Shown here piece after piece: positions 1 to 6,566 of a DNA stretch of 8,156 bases (positions are counted from its first letter, which is position 1; every line of letters begins with the position of its first letter). Both the position numbers and the translations under genes were made by a program. The notes under the pieces are model-generated. The model was given only the letters and a program-made list of their open reading frames with translations. It did no database searches and was not told the DNA's origin. The DNA is from RBG-16-66-20 sp049651845. GTDB lineage: Bacteria; Pseudomonadota; Gammaproteobacteria; Burkholderiales; SG8-39. The stretch lies in contig JBASCW010000087.1 in the NCBI GenBank assembly GCA_049651845.1, positions 1-8,156 of the forward strand, written 5' to 3'.

Positions 1-122
1 CTCGCCATGCAGGCACAGCTAAGCGTCTTGGAAATTGGCGACAACCCGACGCTGTTGCGCTCCTTCCTACGCCACTGCCCTCTCTCTTTGCCTAAAATAG
101 GACATTAGTTATGCAGCAATCA
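1..122. other. Left-edge region downstream of the operon, no confident gene
   Basis: This stretch lies beyond the stop codon of the last operon gene. On the plus strand one frame is open from base 1 to a TAG at 106-108, with an internal ATG at 7-9, and a second frame is open to a TAA at 93-95. Either could be the tail of a convergent gene, but I recognise neither peptide and both are short. The palindrome CCTAAAATAGG at 91-101 has stems of only four base pairs and no following U-tract, so I do not call a terminator. The base composition is visibly less GC-rich than the neighbouring genes. Confidence 0.3.
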
Positions 123-1271
123 TTAGCGCGCGGGCTGGCTCGCGTAATACGAGGCAAGGCTCTCGATCAACGCGTCCCCGTAGGGCAGGCTCATCTTGTG
201 CATGGTCGTGCTCTCGCGGCGGTCGTCGCGGTAGGCGCGGATCGCCATCATCAGGTAGTCGCGGTCCTGGCCGGCGATCTTCGGCACCGCCATCGCGCCG
301 CCGCCCGCGCCCGGCGCGTGGCAGCGGTCGCATTTCTCGGTGAGGTCGCGCACCATGGTCTGGCCGCGCTCGGCCGGGCCGGACTTCTGCGTGGCGTAGT
401 ACGCGGCGATGTCCTGGAGGTCCTCGTCCTTGAGGCCGCTCACGTACAGGCGCATCTTCTCGCGCTTGCGCGTCGTGCGGTACGCCTTGATCGCCTCGAC
501 GAGGTACTTGTAGTCCTGCCCGGCGAGGTTCGGCGTCATCGAGTCCGAGCTCACGCCGTGCAGGCCGTGGCAGCCGCTGCAGACCGCGCTGAGCGGCGCG
601 CCCGCCGCGGGGTCGCCGCCGGGCGTGGCGGCGCGCTCGGGCCGCTCGTGCGAGGCGAAAAAGATCGCGACTGCCTCCATGTCCACCGGCGAGAGGGTGC
701 GCATCACCGAGTGCATCGGCCCCGACTTGCGCTCGCCGCGCACGTATTCCTGCAGCGCGATGACGAGGTAGCGCGCCTGCTGGCCCGCGAGGCTCGGGAT
801 GCCGGGCGCGGTGCCGTTGCCGTCGGCGCCGTGGCACTTGGCGCAGGCGGCGGCGCGCGCCTTGCCGCGCTCGTAGGGCGATTCCTGCGACAGGCCCTTC
901 GCCTTGACGAGGCCCTCGGCGGGCAGGCTGGCGTAATAGGCCGCCACATTGCGCATCTCGGCTTCGCTCATGCGCTCGGCGATCACCTTGAGCGCCGCGT
1001 GCGAGCGTTTGCCCTCCTTGTAGGCTTTCAGCGACGCCTGCAGGTAGCGCTCGTCCTGCGCCGCGAGGTGCGGCACGCCGGGCGCGACGCTGCCGCCTTC
1101 GAGGCCGTGGCAGCCCTTGCATTCGGTTTCGGCGAACGCCTTGCCTGCCTTGATGTCGCCCGGCGCGGCTGCGACCACGGGCGCCTTGGCTGCGGTCTTC
1201 GCGGGCTGCTCGCGCTCGCCGCAGCCGGCGAGTCCGATCGCACAGGCAAGACCGAGCACCAGTCGCTTCAT
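123..1271 (-). CDS. Tetrahaem cytochrome c lipoprotein (four c4/c553-type domains)
   Basis: The 382-residue product is an exported electron carrier. It starts with a textbook lipoprotein signal (MKR, hydrophobic stretch, LAGC with the lipid-modified Cys at 17), so it should be membrane-tethered. Four class I cytochrome domains follow, with CXXCH sites at residues 51-55, 143-147, 231-235 and 314-318. Each domain has the c4-like pattern: an AGQ or AAQ segment after the haem site and a closing AxYY-type helix. Methionines at the expected axial position are seen in domains 2-4 (M186, M272, M357), but domain 1 has Ala-Leu there. I chose the ATG at 1271 because GAGGA sits five bases upstream and it gives a compact signal peptide. 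The ATG at 1298 overlaps the previous stop as ATGA and is a real alternative (391 residues). It is the last gene of the operon; the redox partner is not known. Confidence 0.9.
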   Translation of the reverse strand: MKRLVLGLACAIGLAGCGEREQPAKTAAKAPVVAAAPGDIKAGKAFAETECKGCHGLEGGSVAPGVPHLAAQDERYLQASLKAYKEGKRSHAALKVIAERMSEAEMRNVAAYYASLPAEGLVKAKGLSQESPYERGKARAAACAKCHGADGNGTAPGIPSLAGQQARYLVIALQEYVRGERKSGPMHSVMRTLSPVDMEAVAIFFASHERPERAATPGGDPAAGAPLSAVCSGCHGLHGVSSDSMTPNLAGQDYKYLVEAIKAYRTTRKREKMRLYVSGLKDEDLQDIAAYYATQKSGPAERGQTMVRDLTEKCDRCHAPGAGGGAMAVPKIAGQDRDYLMMAIRAYRDDRRESTTMHKMSLPYGDALIESLASYYASQPAR

Positions 1272-1294
1272 CGGAGTCCTCGGAGGAGCGTGCT

Positions 1295-2080
1295 TCATCC
1301 CACGTTCGCCAGGTCGCGTGCCGTGCGGTCGGTCACGGCGGCGGGAGGCGGCGAAAACCACATCTGGTACATCGACACGAACCACATGTAGGCGAACGAC
1401 AGGGCCATGACGCCTCCCGCGATCATCACCACCCAGGCGAACGGGTTGTAGAGCTTGGTGAAGTACCAGGAACCGATGTCGAGCACCAGGCAGACGAACG
1501 GCATGGCGATGACCGTGCACTTGAACCAGACCGGGCGCACGTAGGCGTGGCTGAAGATCATGCCGACGAGAAAGAAAACCATCGTCAGGCCGAACAGGTG
1601 GATGTGCGAGACGCGCACCAGCGTGAACAGGGCCGTGCCGGTGTCGCTTTCGGTGACCTTGAGAACGTTGTCGTGTCCGTTGAGGTTCGGCAGGTTCGGG
1701 TTGCTGCCGTCGTGGCAGGCGATGCAGCGCTTGTCCAGGATCGGCCGGATGCCCGACTCGAACTTGGCCCGGTCAGCGCCTTCCCTCGCCCACTCGAGGA
1801 GAAGGTTCTTTTCCTCGAACGGCAGCATCGCCGACATCGAGCCGCGCATTGCGCCTTCAAGGCGCGAGCCCTTGGTGCTGCCGCTGTAGGCGACGACGAT
1901 GTCGTCGTACGACAGGGTCATGGGGTTGCCATCCTTGCCCGAGTAGGTGTGGAAAAGGTAGATCCCGGCGAACAGATAGGCCAGGCCAAGCACCAGCAGC
2001 ACCGCGGTGTACAGCACGCACAAACTCTTGGGCAGCTCGGAGAAGTGGTTGTAGAGCCGATGGACGGGGGTCTCGCTCAA
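1295..2080 (-). CDS. Four-helix membrane protein with one periplasmic c-type haem
   Basis: This 261-residue protein has a hydrophobic helix at about 20-45, a hydrophilic loop at 46-158 carrying one haem site, CIACH at 119-123, and three more helices at about 160-178, 186-205 and 212-237. The loop must be periplasmic for haem attachment. Before the haem site is a conserved-looking stretch (MLPFEEKNLLLEW, then PIL and CIACH), and the second helix begins with a His-rich SHIHLFG motif that could ligate haem or a metal. I do not recognise a named family and give no enzymatic function; a membrane-bound electron-transfer role is inferred from the haem and the cytochrome neighbours. The start is TTG. 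It has a good ribosome site (AAGGAA at 2087-2092), and the next Met would remove the first helix. It lies 24 bases after the preceding gene. Confidence 0.85.
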   Translation of the reverse strand: MSETPVHRLYNHFSELPKSLCVLYTAVLLVLGLAYLFAGIYLFHTYSGKDGNPMTLSYDDIVVAYSGSTKGSRLEGAMRGSMSAMLPFEEKNLLLEWAREGADRAKFESGIRPILDKRCIACHDGSNPNLPNLNGHDNVLKVTESDTGTALFTLVRVSHIHLFGLTMVFFLVGMIFSHAYVRPVWFKCTVIAMPFVCLVLDIGSWYFTKLYNPFAWVVMIAGGVMALSFAYMWFVSMYQMWFSPPPAAVTDRTARDLANVG

Positions 2081-2086
2081 GGTCGG

Positions 2087-2092
2087 TTCCTT
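2087..2092 (-). promoter_or_regulatory. Ribosome binding site supporting a TTG start
   Basis: On the minus strand AAGGAA lies six bases before the TTG at 2080-2078. It decides the start of the monohaem membrane protein, because no ATG or GTG nearby would keep the first transmembrane helix with equal spacing. Confidence 0.65.
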
Positions 2093-2104
2093 TGCTTGCG
2101 CTGG

Positions 2105-3331
2105 TTACTTGGAGGGTAGCGGGACGAAAGTCACCGCGCGGGCAGTCTGCCGCGAATAGTGGGCGGCGAGTTCCGTGATCTCCGCATCGCTCAGCACCGA
2201 GGTCATCGCAGCCATGGCCGTGCTCTTGCGCGCCCCGGTATGGTAGGTCTTCAGGACCTGTTCCAGCCAGTCGGCGCGCTGCGCGGCGATGGCCGGCACC
2301 AGGGGATCGATGCTGTTGCCGTTGACGCCGTGGCAGCGGTCGCAGCGTTCGCTCAACTCAGCCAGGCTGAGCGGTTTGCGCACCTTGGGCGCCTGCGGTT
2401 GCTGGGAGGCGTAGTACGCCGCGATGTTCTTGATCGTGGCCTCGTTCAGCTCGGCGACGACCGGCTTCATTACCTCGTCCTTGCGCGATCCGTCCTTGTA
2501 GGCCTGCGTTGCGATGGCGAGGTACTGCGCGTCCTGGCCGGCGAGGCTCGGATTGACCGGGTCCGAGGCGATCCCCGTGTCGCCGTGGCAACCGGCACAG
2601 GTGCTGGCCGCCTTCTTGCCGGCCGCTGCGTCGCCCGCGGCCGGTGTACCGGCGCGGGCTGGCTTCTGCAGCGCGTAGTAGAGCGCGACGTTGCCTATGT
2701 CGGCGTCGCTCAGGCCGGCGACGAGCGATTTCATGAGGTCGTTCTTGCGCTGCCCCGACTTGTAGGCTTTCGTCGCCGCAGCCAGGTATTTCGGATCGAG
2801 CCCGGCGAGGCTGGGAGAACCGGGCGTCTTGCTCACTCCGTTGTCCCCGTGGCAGCCAGCGCAGGCTTCGGCCGCGGCCTTGCCGGCGAGGACCGGATCC
2901 TTCTGCGCGGCCGCCTTGGGAGAGGGCTTGGGCGCAGGGGCGGGGCGCGCGGGCTCCAGCGTGCCGTAGTACGCGGCGACCTTGACGAGCGCATCGTCAC
3001 TCAGGAATTTGACTGCGCCGGTCATTGCACTCTGCGGGCGTGCCCCCTGCAAATAGGCGCGCAATTGCGCGTACATATAGGGCGGGCGCTGCGCAGCGAT
3101 GTGCGGAACGCCCGCCGTGGTGCTGATTCCGGTGGCGCCGTGGCAGCGCGTGCACGAGACGTCGGCGAGCCGCTTGCCTTCCATGATGTCTGGCGCCGTC
3201 GCGAAAATCGTCCGCAGATCGGCGCTCGCGGCCGGCTTGGCCGGCTGCGCCCAGCTCGCTGCTGGGTGCAAAGCGATCGACAAGCCGGTAACGATGGTTG
3301 CGGCGATCCGGCGCAGGATGGGTTCGATCAT
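2105..3331 (-). CDS. Periplasmic tetrahaem cytochrome c (four c4/c553-type domains)
   Basis: The 408-residue product has an N-terminal signal peptide with likely cleavage after residue 28 (ASWA, then QP), so it should be a soluble periplasmic carrier. Four cytochrome c4-like domains follow, with CXXCH sites at 60-64, 157-161, 245-249 and 330-334. Each has a Met at the expected sixth-ligand position (about M103, M200, M288, M373), followed by an LSD-type motif and an AAYY-type helix. A Pro/Ala/Lys-rich linker separates domain 1 from domain 2 (about 127-145). Length and layout match the lipoprotein tetrahaem cytochrome two genes downstream, so the two are probably paralogues with soluble and tethered forms. 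The ATG at 3331 has no strong ribosome site; I keep it because it gives a complete signal peptide. It follows the NrfD gene after 69 bases. Confidence 0.92.
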   Translation of the reverse strand: MIEPILRRIAATIVTGLSIALHPAASWAQPAKPAASADLRTIFATAPDIMEGKRLADVSCTRCHGATGISTTAGVPHIAAQRPPYMYAQLRAYLQGARPQSAMTGAVKFLSDDALVKVAAYYGTLEPARPAPAPKPSPKAAAQKDPVLAGKAAAEACAGCHGDNGVSKTPGSPSLAGLDPKYLAAATKAYKSGQRKNDLMKSLVAGLSDADIGNVALYYALQKPARAGTPAAGDAAAGKKAASTCAGCHGDTGIASDPVNPSLAGQDAQYLAIATQAYKDGSRKDEVMKPVVAELNEATIKNIAAYYASQQPQAPKVRKPLSLAELSERCDRCHGVNGNSIDPLVPAIAAQRADWLEQVLKTYHTGARKSTAMAAMTSVLSDAEITELAAHYSRQTARAVTFVPLPSK

Positions 3332-3400
3332 CGGAGTTGGCTCAGTGGGCGCTCGAAAAGAGGTGGTCGAAAAGCCGGTTTGGCGGATATCTTAGCCATC
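3332..3400 (-). other. Intra-operon gap with short direct repeat
   Basis: This is the widest gap inside the operon. It contains an 8-base direct repeat, TCGAAAAG at 3353-3360 and 3367-3374 on the plus strand, with a 14-base period. I see no convincing promoter, hairpin terminator or strong ribosome site here. The repeat may be chance or a weak operator-like site. Confidence 0.3.
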
Positions 3401-4594
3401 TCATTGCGATGTGCGGCTCGAGGCGATGACATGGTCGTCCCAGGGCGGAAACAGCCGGGTTATCCCCAACAGGATCAGCAGCGGCGCAAGGACCAGCAGC
3501 AGCGATACGAACAATCCCTCCTTGCCAAACAGCTGAACTTGGTAGGTCAGCAGTCCTTCGCCAGTTTTGGAAATCTCCTGGCCGCCGATGACCACGTTCC
3601 AGCGCATCATGAATACTGAAAGCAGCACCAGGCATGCGCTCGAGGTCACGCCCACGATCAGCGCCCGTCCGGTGGTGCCGCGCCAGATCATGTAGGTCAG
3701 CACGATGAACGGCACGATGGCGCCGATGCCGAACTGCAGGACGAAGTAGGGAACGAGGAGCGGGCCGGTGACGTACTGCACGATCATTTCCACGCCCTCC
3801 CGGCCTTTGTAGATGATGTTGGAGAACTCGAGCGCCTCCAGCACCAGCGCGACCATGATGAACGCCCAGACCGTGTAGGCCAGGCCCTTCAGGCAGTCCA
3901 GATCGATCGCGATCCTGCGCAGCCTGCAGGACAGGACGTACAGCACTATCAGCAACGCTACGCCAGAGATGATGGCCGAAAACAGGAATACCAGCGGCAT
4001 CAGGTCCGAGGACCACCATTCGCGCGCCTTGAGGGAGCCGAATACGAAGCCGACATAGCCGTGCAGGCCGTGCGCGCCCGGTATGCCGGCGATTGCCAGC
4101 CAGAAGATCCATTTTCGGTCGTAATTCAGCGCGTGCTCGGAGACATCGTACGAGCCGAGCGTCAGCAGGCGATAGAAGGTGCCCCGCAATCCGCTCGCCT
4201 TTTGCGCCTGATCCACGATGTACGGCCGGAACGCGAACCAGGTTTCCGTGAGCAGCAGGAGGATGTAGAAGGTCGCAAAAAAGCCGAACATGGCCATGGC
4301 CGAAGTCAGGTGCGGCGTGAGCAGGTTGTTGAAGGCGCGCTCCGGGTGACCGAGGTGCAGCAGCAGCGGCAACGGAACGAAGAACATGAAACACAGCGAG
4401 GTGAGCAGGGCGAGGTGCGCCACCGGCTTGAGGCGCTGGAAGCCGAACACCTGGTACAGGCTGGACACCGTGAACGCGCCTGCCACCAGCCCCGTGATGT
4501 AGGGATAGACGACGATCGCCACGGACCACTCGATGACCGTCTCGTTCGGGTACACCCAGCCGACATATGGGGCGTAATGGATGGGGGCGTCCAT
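3401..4594 (-). CDS. NrfD/PsrC-family integral membrane quinone-interacting subunit
   Basis: This 397-residue protein has about nine hydrophobic helices (approximately 24-47, 60-80, 100-121, 160-185, 197-222, 238-260, 278-303, 310-330 and 358-380). Features typical of the NrfD/PsrC family include LHLGHPERAFN after the second helix and RWNVVIGGQ late in the protein. In known complexes such subunits bind quinone in the cytoplasmic membrane and exchange electrons with a periplasmic four-cluster iron-sulphur partner; here that partner is encoded immediately upstream. The ATG shares one base with the upstream stop (TGATG at 4596-4592), a sign of translational coupling. Which relative is closest (NrfD, PsrC, TtrC, DsrP, ActC or Qrc-type) cannot be settled by eye, and the direction of electron flow is unknown. 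Confidence 0.92.
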   Translation of the reverse strand: MDAPIHYAPYVGWVYPNETVIEWSVAIVVYPYITGLVAGAFTVSSLYQVFGFQRLKPVAHLALLTSLCFMFFVPLPLLLHLGHPERAFNNLLTPHLTSAMAMFGFFATFYILLLLTETWFAFRPYIVDQAQKASGLRGTFYRLLTLGSYDVSEHALNYDRKWIFWLAIAGIPGAHGLHGYVGFVFGSLKAREWWSSDLMPLVFLFSAIISGVALLIVLYVLSCRLRRIAIDLDCLKGLAYTVWAFIMVALVLEALEFSNIIYKGREGVEMIVQYVTGPLLVPYFVLQFGIGAIVPFIVLTYMIWRGTTGRALIVGVTSSACLVLLSVFMMRWNVVIGGQEISKTGEGLLTYQVQLFGKEGLFVSLLLVLAPLLILLGITRLFPPWDDHVIASSRTSQ

Positions 4595-5433
4595 CAGACC
4601 ACCGCCTTGTCGATGCCGACGTAGAAGACGTTCGGCGCGTTGCCGGTCTCTGGTTTGAGCACGTCGACGCGGTTGTTGCGGATGAACAGGCTGATCGGGC
4701 TTTGCTTGTCGTTTTGATCGCCGAATATGCGCGCGCCGACGGGGCAAACCTCGACGCACGCCGGCTGCAGTCCCTTGGTGATGCGGTGATAGCACCAGGT
4801 GCACTTGTCGGTGACCCCCTTCTCCTCATTGAAGAAGCGCGCGCCGTAGGGACAGGCCTGCACGCAGTACCGGCAGCCGATGCAATACTCGTGATCGATG
4901 AGAACCGTGCCGTCCTTGGCCTTGTAGGTGGCGCCGACCGGACACACCTGCACGCAGGCCGGATGGGTGCAGTGGTTGCAAAGCTTGGGCACGAAGAACG
5001 CCTTCTCGACCTTCGCATCCTTGTAACGGTTGGCGAACCGGTACTCGCGCTCCGAGCCGGACGCCGCGACATTCACCGGGTCCTGTTGGCTGTCGATGCG
5101 CGGCTTGTCCTCGCCTTCCAGGTAAACGTAACGCTCCACCCAGGTGCGGAAATGATGCGCTGTGAGCGGCACGTCGTTTTCGCGCTTGCAGGCCTCGACG
5201 CAGCGCAGGCAGCCGATGCATTTCGTGGCATCGACGCCGAATCCCCAGCGGTGCTCGCCCCAGTCGTAGTTCGGCACCGGACCGCGTTCGGCGGCGGGTT
5301 TGCCCCTTGCGTCCACCTTCTGCGCGAGACCCGCGCCTGCGCCGGTGCCGACGCACGTTGCCGCCGCCGCGCCGCCGACCTTGCGCAGAAATCCGCGCCG
5401 CGCAACCAATGCACTGATGGCTTCCTGTTTCAT
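4594..5433 (-). CDS. Tat-exported four-cluster [4Fe-4S] ferredoxin-like subunit (NrfC/PsrB/DsrO type)
   Basis: The 279-residue product begins with a twin-arginine signal (ARRGFLRK at 11-18, then an Ala/Gly-rich stretch), so it is folded with its clusters before export. Sixteen cysteines form four groups: 72/75/78/82, 152/155/160/164, 184/187/190/194 and 211/214/226/230. This is the usual arrangement for four [4Fe-4S] clusters in the electron-transfer subunits of NrfD-type complexes. An insert of about 70 residues separates the first and second groups. There is no C-terminal membrane helix, so it should dock on the NrfD protein encoded next. I chose the ATG at 5433 because AGGAAG lies five bases upstream and its ATG overlaps the previous stop by four bases (ATGA). 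An upstream in-frame start at 5466 would put 11 extra residues before the Tat signal. Confidence 0.93.
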   Translation of the reverse strand: MKQEAISALVARRGFLRKVGGAAAATCVGTGAGAGLAQKVDARGKPAAERGPVPNYDWGEHRWGFGVDATKCIGCLRCVEACKRENDVPLTAHHFRTWVERYVYLEGEDKPRIDSQQDPVNVAASGSEREYRFANRYKDAKVEKAFFVPKLCNHCTHPACVQVCPVGATYKAKDGTVLIDHEYCIGCRYCVQACPYGARFFNEEKGVTDKCTWCYHRITKGLQPACVEVCPVGARIFGDQNDKQSPISLFIRNNRVDVLKPETGNAPNVFYVGIDKAVV

Positions 5434-6428
5434 TGCTTCTTCCTTTCCTGCGCCGCGATCCGGCAACTCTGCGCGCTGTAATACGCAGCAAGATTGGCGA
5501 TGTCCGTGTCGCTAAGGCCCCGGACCACACCCGCCATCATCGGGTCCTTGCGCAGGCCGGCGCGGAACGCCTTGAGCGCGTTCACCAGATAGCCGGCTCT
5601 CTGGCCCGCAATGTTCGGCCAGGCGGGATTGCCGGCGATGCCGGTCTCGCCATGGCAGGCTGCGCAGTTCTGCGCCAGCGCCTTGCCGGCAGCGGCGTCG
5701 CCGATGCCCGTCTTGGCGGGCACCGTGCTGCAACTCAGGCCGGCGTAATATGAAGCGAGATTCTGTATTTCCGCATCGCTCAATGCTTGCGCCAATGGCG
5801 ACATCATGATGTCGGTCTGGGCGCCGGATTTGTACGCGGCGAGGATGCCGACGAGGTACGCGGCGTGCTGTCCGGCCAGATTCGGCCAGGTGTCGTTCGG
5901 GCTGATGCCCTGCTCGCCGTGGCAACTCGCGCAGTCGGCGGCATGTTTGTTGCGGCCAGCCCTGGCGTCGCCAGCCACTTTGGCCACCACCCCGGCAAGC
6001 TTGGGCGCGTGCGGGTTGTGGCAGACCGTGCATTGCTCGCCGAAGGAGTGCTGCGTCAGGTCGATCTGCGGTTGGGTGCGGGGCCGCCCCGGCATTTTTT
6101 CATGGCACAGCGTGCACAGCTTTCGCGTATCTGCAGGAATCGGCAGTTTGCCCTTCGCAGGATGGTCCTGCGCCGCACCGTGACACACCTCGCAACTCAC
6201 CGACTTGTGGTTGTTGGCCGACCACTGTGCATGGCGCTCGCTGTGGCAGTCCAGGCAGTAGCGCGGGGTCTGGTACGCGGGTTCCTGAGCTGCAATCTCG
6301 GCGACGGACTTGCCGCGGTAATGGCCATACTCGTAGAACGAGTCAGCAGTGAAAAACCACTTGGCCGCAAGTCCGATGGCAGCCAAGGCGGCGAAGAGCA
6401 GGAGCATTCTGGAAATGTGCTTGGGCAT
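5430..6428 (-). CDS. Membrane-anchored hexahaem cytochrome c: four-haem region fused to two c4-type domains
   Basis: This 332-residue protein has one N-terminal hydrophobic anchor (about 9-26) and six CXXCH sites. The first four (58-62, 79-83, 105-109, 133-137) are close together in a His-rich region (H36, H66, H74, H89, H127, H140) typical of bis-His multihaem proteins with paired CXXCH motifs. The last two (166-170, 255-259) lie in two similar class I domains with c4-type features: WPNLAGQ or WPNIAGQ, a Met pair at 208-209 or 297-298, then LSD and a YY helix. By position it is the likely cytochrome partner of the iron-sulphur and NrfD subunits, comparable in role to NrfB, QrcA or ActA, but the fused c4-type tail would let one polypeptide reach downstream carriers. 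AAGGAG lies ten bases before the ATG. It is the first intact operon gene. Confidence 0.92.
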   Translation of the reverse strand: MPKHISRMLLLFAALAAIGLAAKWFFTADSFYEYGHYRGKSVAEIAAQEPAYQTPRYCLDCHSERHAQWSANNHKSVSCEVCHGAAQDHPAKGKLPIPADTRKLCTLCHEKMPGRPRTQPQIDLTQHSFGEQCTVCHNPHAPKLAGVVAKVAGDARAGRNKHAADCASCHGEQGISPNDTWPNLAGQHAAYLVGILAAYKSGAQTDIMMSPLAQALSDAEIQNLASYYAGLSCSTVPAKTGIGDAAAGKALAQNCAACHGETGIAGNPAWPNIAGQRAGYLVNALKAFRAGLRKDPMMAGVVRGLSDTDIANLAAYYSAQSCRIAAQERKKQ

Positions 6429-6566
6429 CCTAGCGCTACTCCTTGGCCATTTCTACCGGATCCGCGATGGGGTCAATCGGCAGACGCTAGCAATCCCCAG
6501 TCAAAGCCGGTTGATTTAGGTCAATCCGGTCTCATCGCCGTCCTGAATCTGCCCGTCGGTGGCCGT
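6429..6566 (-). promoter_or_regulatory. Probable promoter region of the cytochrome/NrfD operon
   Basis: These 138 bases separate the end of the broken cytochrome b/c gene from the first intact operon gene. They contain an FNR-type box (6511-6524) and the ribosome site AAGGAG (6439-6444). If the box acts in class II fashion, with its centre about 41.5 bases before the start, transcription would begin near 6476. I cannot point to a clear -10 element there; TTGCTA at 6493-6488 is only a weak candidate. I see no strong terminator hairpin for the gene upstream, so read-through is possible. Confidence 0.5.
6511..6524 (-). promoter_or_regulatory. FNR/ANR/DNR-type box upstream of the operon
   Basis: The minus strand reads TTGACCTAAATCAA. 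It matches nine of ten defined positions of the FNR consensus TTGAT-N4-ATCAA and matches the common variant TTGAC-N4-ATCAA exactly. It is flanked by CCGG on both sides, which extends the dyad imperfectly. Its centre lies about 90 bases before the ATG at 6428, a distance compatible with activation. This suggests induction at low oxygen or by nitric oxide through a Crp/Fnr-family regulator not encoded in this window. Confidence 0.65.

Noticed and set aside
91..101. Palindrome CCTAAAATAGG as operon terminator
   Set aside because: The stem is four base pairs with a three-base loop and no U-rich tract follows, which is too weak for an intrinsic terminator.
1272..1298. Upstream ATG of the lipoprotein cytochrome at 1298
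   Set aside because: The ATGA overlap is attractive, but it lacks a good ribosome site and lengthens the lipoprotein signal; the ATG at 1271 has GAGGA at proper spacing. It is kept only as an alternative.
111..1391. Long plus-strand open frame opposite the lipoprotein cytochrome gene
   Set aside because: It mirrors a gene with four clear haem motifs, its translation is Arg/Ala/Val-rich without any recognisable motif, and such antisense frames are expected in GC-rich DNA.
2159..3619. 486-codon plus-strand open frame opposite the tetrahaem cytochrome gene
   Set aside because: It runs across the end of one real gene and the intergenic gap, has low-complexity Arg/Gly/Val composition and no family motif.
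4566..5481. Plus-strand open frame opposite the iron-sulphur subunit
   Set aside because: The minus-strand frame has sixteen correctly spaced cysteines and a Tat signal; the plus-strand product has no such structure.
6501..6515. Second inverted repeat TCAA-N6-TTGA overlapping the FNR-type box
   Set aside because: The half-sites are only four bases and share the TTGA of the stronger box, so it is probably incidental.
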